DNA from: an uncultured Bacteroidales bacterium
GTDB lineage: Bacteria; Bacteroidota; Bacteroidia; Bacteroidales; Muribaculaceae
Assembly: GCA_947175535.1 (NCBI GenBank)
Contig: CAMWNF010000012.1
Coordinates: 1 to 36,585 of the forward strand
Length of the DNA: 36,585 nt
Reading direction: 5' to 3'
How positions within the stretch are numbered: the stretch's first letter is position 1; the number at the start of each line of letters is the position of its first letter. The position numbers and the translations under genes are program-made. The notes beneath the pieces were generated by a model. It was not told where the DNA came from. It ran no database searches and was given only the letters and a program-made list of their open reading frames with translations. This document shows positions 32,278 through 36,585 of the stretch, in pieces.

Positions 32278-33609
32278 TCAGATGCGTTTTTTGATTGCTT
32301 CCGTCTCGGCTTCGTATCCGGGTTTTTCGAGAAGTGCGAACATATTCTTCTTATAGGCTTCGACACCGGGCTGGTTGAAGGGATTGACGTCGAGGATGTA
32401 ACCGCTGATGCCGCATGCAGCTTCGAAGAAGTAAATCAGCTGACCGAGATAAAGTTCGGTGAGAGCAGGGATGATGATATGGATATTGGGTACTCCACCG
32501 TCGACATGAGCAAGGACAGTTCCAAGTTCTGCCATCTTGTTGACTTCGTCGACGCGTTTGCCAGCAAGGAAGTTAAGTCCGTCGAGATTTGCCTCGTCAT
32601 GACCGATGCGCAGTTCATGTTTCTGGTCCACTACAGAAAGAACGGTCTCGAAAATGGTGCGTTCACCGTCCTGAATCCACTGACCCATCGAGTGAAGATC
32701 GGTCGAATTATCAACAGCTGCGGGGAAGATGCCTTTGTGGTCTTTGCCTTCGCTTTCGCCGTAGAGCTGTTTCCACCATTCGCCGAAGTAATGGAGTTTG
32801 GGGTTATAGTTGACAAGTATTTCGGTCTTTTTACCTGCGCGATAAAGAGCGTTGCGGGTCTGGGCGTAAAGGGTCGCCATGTCGTTGGCGCCGGTCAGGG
32901 TCGCCTGCTCGAACGCAGCCGCACCTTCTATGAGGGCATGGATATCGAAACCTGCTACTGCAATAGGAAGCAGACCGACAGGAGTGAGCACCGAAAAACG
33001 ACCGCCGACGTTATCGGCAATGACATAGGTCTTGTAACCTTCCTGGTCGGCGAGACTGCGGAGTGCTCCGCGTTTCGCATCGGTGATTGCTACGATGCGC
33101 TTCGACGCTTCCTGGCGACCGAGCTGATGTTCGAGCTGCTCCTTGAGAAGACGGAAAGCGATGGCGGGTTCGGTCGTCGTGCCTGACTTGGAGATGACGA
33201 TTATGCCGAATTTCTTATCCTTGAGATAATCGGAAAGTTCATAAAGATAGTCTTCGCCGATGTTCTGACCTGCGAAGAGGACGTGAGGCGCAGCGTCGTG
33301 ACGATATGCGGCGAATGAGTCGGAAAGCGCTTCAATGACGGCTTTCGCGCCAAGATAGCTGCCTCCGATACCGATTACGACTACCGTGTCGCAGTTTTCG
33401 CGTAGCGAAGCGGCTGTAGCGTTGATGTCGTCGAGAAGCGACGAAGGAGTCTCGGAGGGAAGTTTTACCCAGCCGAGGAAGTCATTGCCGAGACCGCTGC
33501 CATCGGTGAGTTTAGCGAGGCTCTGCTGAGCAACGGGCTTCAGGGCATCGACATCGCTTTTTGAAACTGTTCCGAGCGCATTTTTAATGCTAAGTTCGAT
33601 TTGCTTCAT
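32278..33609 (-). CDS. pgi: Glucose-6-phosphate isomerase
   Basis: 443 aa, the short form usual in Bacteroidetes and Firmicutes. Family motifs in order: [19 protein letters not shown] (phosphosugar loop), [34 protein letters not shown], and [38 protein letters not shown] near the end carries the conserved Lys/His region. It interconverts glucose-6-phosphate and fructose-6-phosphate in the cytoplasm. It is last of three minus-strand genes, 46 bp after gpsA, with a terminator downstream. Confidence 0.97.
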   Translation of the reverse strand: MKQIELSIKNALGTVSKSDVDALKPVAQQSLAKLTDGSGLGNDFLGWVKLPSETPSSLLDDINATAASLRENCDTVVVIGIGGSYLGAKAVIEALSDSFAAYRHDAAPHVLFAGQNIGEDYLYELSDYLKDKKFGIIVISKSGTTTEPAIAFRLLKEQLEHQLGRQEASKRIVAITDAKRGALRSLADQEGYKTYVIADNVGGRFSVLTPVGLLPIAVAGFDIHALIEGAAAFEQATLTGANDMATLYAQTRNALYRAGKKTEILVNYNPKLHYFGEWWKQLYGESEGKDHKGIFPAAVDNSTDLHSMGQWIQDGERTIFETVLSVVDQKHELRIGHDEANLDGLNFLAGKRVDEVNKMAELGTVLAHVDGGVPNIHIIIPALTELYLGQLIYFFEAACGISGYILDVNPFNQPGVEAYKKNMFALLEKPGYEAETEAIKKRI

Positions 33610-33655
33610 TGTGAGGTTGATTTTTAAGTATGATATTCTTGAATTTCAGTGAGTT

Positions 33656-34672
33656 TCAATCAAAATATTCCGACATTCGCGTTATAGCGTCCGACGGCTT
33701 GACACCACGATAGAGTATGTCATAGACGCCGTTGAGAATCGGCATCGGCACGTCATATTCGGCGTTTATATCGTGGATACATTTGGCGGCATAGTAGCCT
33801 TCGGCAGTCTGCTCCATCTCCATACGTGCCGCCTTGACCGAATAACCGCGCCCTATCATCGAGCCGAAATTATGGTTGCGTGAAAAGCGTGAATATGCCG
33901 TCACAAGCAGGTCACCGAGATATACCGAGTCGCAGATATCGCGACGCGCCGGCACGACAGTGTCGACAAAGCGCGCCATTTCCCTGATGGCGTTCGACAT
34001 CAGCATCGCCAGAAAGTTATCGCCTAACTTGCTGCCGTGGATTATGCCGGATGCTATAGCATAGACGTTTTTAAGCACCGCGGCATACTCGATGCCGTCG
34101 ACATCTGTCGACGTTATTGTATGGGTGTTCTTGCCTGAAAGGCTCTGCGCGAAGACTGCCGCGCGGTCGACATCAGTGCAGCCGATTGTCAGATACGACG
34201 GACGCGCGAGCGCGACTTCCTCGGCGTGACATGGTCCGGCGATGACAAGACAGCGGTCATGCTTCACGCCGAAACGGTCGACCATATAATCTGTGATAAG
34301 CTGATTTTCTCCCGGCACGATGCCTTTGACCGCGGAGACTATATATTTGTCGGTGAGGTCAACCGTAATCTTATCCGTGTGGTCTTTGAAATATGGCGAA
34401 GGCATGACGAGCAGCAACGTGTCGCAAGAAGCGCAGACCTCATTGATATCGCTTGAGAAATGAATGCGGCTGACATCAAATTCGACATCTGTCAGATATG
34501 CCGGATTACGACCGTTGGCTATGAAATCGGCTATACGGTCGTCGCGACGCATATACCAGGTTATGGTGTCGCAATTGACAAGCAGCAGTTTTGCGAGAGC
34601 GGTAGCCCACGTGCCGCCGCCCATGACTGCGATTTTACCGGGAAATACCGATGGTGAGGGAGCAGAATCCAT
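33656..34672 (-). CDS. gpsA: Glycerol-3-phosphate dehydrogenase [NAD(P)+]
   Basis: 338 aa. The Rossmann loop IAVMGGGTWATALAKLL is slightly displaced by a 13-residue N-terminal extension (MDSAPSPSVFPGK). SAVKGIVPGENQLI and VIAGPCHAEEVALARPSYLTIG are family motifs, with the catalytic Lys in AVLKNVYAIASGI and DNFLAMLM in the substrate region. It reduces dihydroxyacetone phosphate to sn-glycerol-3-phosphate for phospholipids. It begins 12 bp after lysS and is followed by pgi; I believe this three-gene order is common in Bacteroidales. Confidence 0.96.
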   Translation of the reverse strand: MDSAPSPSVFPGKIAVMGGGTWATALAKLLLVNCDTITWYMRRDDRIADFIANGRNPAYLTDVEFDVSRIHFSSDINEVCASCDTLLLVMPSPYFKDHTDKITVDLTDKYIVSAVKGIVPGENQLITDYMVDRFGVKHDRCLVIAGPCHAEEVALARPSYLTIGCTDVDRAAVFAQSLSGKNTHTITSTDVDGIEYAAVLKNVYAIASGIIHGSKLGDNFLAMLMSNAIREMARFVDTVVPARRDICDSVYLGDLLVTAYSRFSRNHNFGSMIGRGYSVKAARMEMEQTAEGYYAAKCIHDINAEYDVPMPILNGVYDILYRGVKPSDAITRMSEYFD

Positions 34673-34684
34673 CCGTGAAATTTT

Positions 34685-36424
34685 TTATTTGGCAGCTCCG
34701 GCAGCCTCAATCCATGCTGTCACTTCGTCGACTGTCGGATTCTTGAGCTCGAGTTTGAATTTCTTGTTGATGCCGCAAAGTTCCTGATGAAGCTTGCCTG
34801 CCGAAGCGACTTCGCCGAGCGCGTCGACAGTCAGCACTCCGGCTTTCTGAAGGGGTGCGACCCATTCTTCGGTGACACCTACCGCGGTGAAAGCTTCGGG
34901 TTTGTCGCGACGCTCCACTTTCTCGGGGCGCATCTGGGGGAAGAAAAGCACTTCCTGAATGGTTGTCTGACCGGTCATGAGCATCACGAGACGGTCCATG
35001 CCGATACCCATGCCTGATGTAGGAGGCATGCCGTATTCGAGTGCGCGGATAAAATCATGGTCGATAATCATCGCCTCGTCATCGCCCTTCTCGCCGAGTC
35101 GCATCTGTTCGACGAAACGTTCGTACTGGTCAATCGGGTCGTTCAACTCAGAATAAGCGTTGCAGAGTTCCTTGCCGTTTACCATCAGCTCAAAGCGTTC
35201 GGTCAGTTCGGGATTATCGCGGTGACGCTTGGTGAGCGGCGACATTTCGATAGGATAATCAGTGATGAAGGTCGGCTGGATGTAGGTGCCTTCGCACTTC
35301 TCGCCGAATATCTCGTCGATGAGCTTACCTTTGCCGAACGACGGGTCGACTTCGATATCGAGCTTACGGCAAACTTCACGGAGTTCGTCCTCACTCATTC
35401 CTGTGATGTCAACACCTGTGTGCTCTTTGATTGCCTCGGTCATGGTGACGCGGCGGAAAGGCGCCTTGAACGATATCACATTGTCGCCGACCTGCACCTC
35501 AGTCGTACCGTTCACCTCAAGACAGATACGCTCGAGCATCTTTTCGGTGAATTCCATCATCCAGTTATAGTCCTTGTAAGCGACATATATTTCCATGCAG
35601 GTAAATTCGGGATTATGGGTGCGGTCCATGCCTTCGTTACGGAAATTCTTGCCGATTTCATATACACCGTCGAAACCACCGACAATGAGTCGCTTGAGAT
35701 ACAACTCAGTTGCGATGCGCATGTAAAGCGTCATGTCGAGCGAATTGTGATGGGTGATAAACGGACGCGCCGATGCGCCGCCTGCGATGGACTGGAGTAT
35801 CGGAGTCTCGACTTCGACATATCCGTGCTCGTTGAAATAGTTGCGCATCGAGTTGTAAACCTTTGTGCGCTTCAGGAATATATCCTTGACGTGGTCGTTG
35901 ACCACGAGGTCGACATAACGGCGACGGTAGCGTAGCTCGGGGTCGTCGAAAGCATCATAGGTCACTCCGTCCTTGACCTTGACGATAGGAAGCGGACGAA
36001 GCGACTTGCTAAGCACTGTAAGCGTGCGGGCATGAACTGAAATTTCACCGGTCTGCGTGCGGAACACATATCCTTCGACTCCGATAAAGTCACCTATATC
36101 AAGAAGCTTCTTAAATACTATATTATATAGGTCTTTATTTTCATCGGGGCATATTTCGTCACGCGAAATGTAGACTTGAATGCGTCCTTTCGAGTCCTGG
36201 AGCTCCACGAACGAAGCCTTGCCCATGATGCGGCGACCCATAATACGACCAGCCACACACACTTCACGGGCGGGGGCGTCGTCATCAAAGTCTTTCTTTA
36301 TATCTTCTGAATAAGCCGAAACATGATATTCGGCTGCGGGATACGGGTCTATTCCCATCTGTCGCATGGTGTCGAGACTTCCGCGACGGATGATTTCTTG
36401 TTCGCTGAGTTCCAGTGGATTCAT
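34685..36424 (-). CDS. lysS: Lysyl-tRNA synthetase, class II
   Basis: 579 aa. The N-terminal OB-fold anticodon domain ([23 protein letters not shown]) is followed by the class II core: motif 1 around [18 protein letters not shown], motif 2 [14 protein letters not shown], motif 3 [14 protein letters not shown]-terminal extension of about 70 residues beyond motif 3 ([22 protein letters not shown] ...) looks like a helical SAP- or helix-hairpin-helix-type module, a feature I associate with Bacteroidetes LysS. It charges tRNA-Lys. First gene of the lysS-gpsA-pgi operon. Confidence 0.97.
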   Translation of the reverse strand: MNPLELSEQEIIRRGSLDTMRQMGIDPYPAAEYHVSAYSEDIKKDFDDDAPAREVCVAGRIMGRRIMGKASFVELQDSKGRIQVYISRDEICPDENKDLYNIVFKKLLDIGDFIGVEGYVFRTQTGEISVHARTLTVLSKSLRPLPIVKVKDGVTYDAFDDPELRYRRRYVDLVVNDHVKDIFLKRTKVYNSMRNYFNEHGYVEVETPILQSIAGGASARPFITHHNSLDMTLYMRIATELYLKRLIVGGFDGVYEIGKNFRNEGMDRTHNPEFTCMEIYVAYKDYNWMMEFTEKMLERICLEVNGTTEVQVGDNVISFKAPFRRVTMTEAIKEHTGVDITGMSEDELREVCRKLDIEVDPSFGKGKLIDEIFGEKCEGTYIQPTFITDYPIEMSPLTKRHRDNPELTERFELMVNGKELCNAYSELNDPIDQYERFVEQMRLGEKGDDEAMIIDHDFIRALEYGMPPTSGMGIGMDRLVMLMTGQTTIQEVLFFPQMRPEKVERRDKPEAFTAVGVTEEWVAPLQKAGVLTVDALGEVASAGKLHQELCGINKKFKLELKNPTVDEVTAWIEAAGAAK

Positions 36425-36444
36425 ACAATTTTATGATTTAATTA

Positions 36445-36480
36445 TGTGCGTTATTTGTCTATTTATCACTTTAACGCACA
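36445..36480. repeat. 9-bp inverted repeat over the lysS promoter
   Basis: TGTGCGTTA (36445-36453) and TAACGCACA (36472-36480) are perfect inverted arms, 18 bp apart. The right arm overlaps the 3' end of the -7 box and the expected transcript start. It may be an operator rather than an RNA hairpin, because one arm is largely not transcribed. Confidence 0.6.
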
Positions 36481-36486
36481 AAGTTA
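36479..36486 (-). promoter_or_regulatory. -7 box TAACTTTG for lysS
   Basis: Exact minus-strand TAnnTTTG match 55 bp before the lysS ATG, leader about 48 nt. No TTTG at -33. The remaining sequence to 36585 is AT-rich with no gene I can support. Confidence 0.65.
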
Positions 36487-36585
36487 CAAAAAATCATGCT
36501 AAATATTGCATAATAAGTCGTAGCAACGGGTCGCAACAACTCCGTGATAAAACAAGCGAATCTGCAATGAAGTTTATCAATTATT

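Noticed and set aside
32479-33186. 235-codon plus-strand frame inside pgi
   Set aside because: Antisense to pgi catalytic motifs and unlike any protein family I know.
35057-35935. 292-codon plus-strand frame inside lysS
   Set aside because: Antisense to conserved lysS motifs, no promoter or domain; a shadow frame.

Overview
The window looks like a chromosomal segment of a Bacteroidales bacterium, most likely a Muribaculaceae (S24-7) member. Many upstream regions carry the Bacteroidetes sigma-ABfr -7 box (TAnnTTTG), sometimes with a TTTG-like -33 element, and AT-rich leaders stand in place of Shine-Dalgarno sites. There are many SPII lipoproteins. The glycan and envelope gene set and the lysS-gpsA-pgi order also fit. 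The species assignment is inference. I see no rRNA, tRNA, CRISPR array, complete insertion sequence or replication origin.

Layout. 1-252: C-terminal end of a P-type cation ATPase. 407-3874: a GH20 beta-N-acetylhexosaminidase lipoprotein and an exported thioredoxin-fold (TlpA-like) protein. 3968-6305: a GlmU-like sugar-nucleotide enzyme divergent from rfbC and a Crp/Fnr-type regulator. 6373-10471: two consecutive DUF3857/transglutaminase-like exported proteins. The second keeps a Cys-His-Asp triad and the first appears to have lost it. 10554-11879: a GtrA-like membrane protein convergent with a nucleotidyltransferase, sharing a bidirectional terminator. 11915-15256: a large Ig-like lipoprotein divergent from glycerate kinase. 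15343-18277: an envelope operon of a sigma-54 activator without receiver domain, lptE, an unknown soluble protein and secG. 18359-23039: a U32 (TrhP-like) tRNA-modification protein, topA and an RluA-type pseudouridine synthase.

23092-26370 reads as an accessory pocket. It holds a Bro-N (phage antirepressor/DinD-like) gene, a possible small RNA, two AT-richer lipoproteins of unknown function transcribed together, and about 550 bp of unexplained DNA. 26371-30704: an operon of an uncharacterised single-pass membrane protein, a GH31 alpha-glycosidase and riboflavin synthase. 30880-31326: an NlpE-like lipoprotein with a strong consensus promoter and a leader of about 100 nt. 31416-36424 (minus strand): a YczE/YitT-like membrane protein, then lysS-gpsA-pgi.

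Themes. Most genes serve the cell envelope: lipoproteins, LPS transport, rhamnose and hexosamine nucleotide supply, secretion and glycan breakdown. The rest are housekeeping. The observations most worth following are the tandem TCNGAC-N3 intergenic repeats, the apparently inactive transglutaminase paralogue, the unknown membrane protein in the GH31 operon, the small-RNA candidate near 24.1-24.2 kb, and a long inverted repeat over the lysS promoter.
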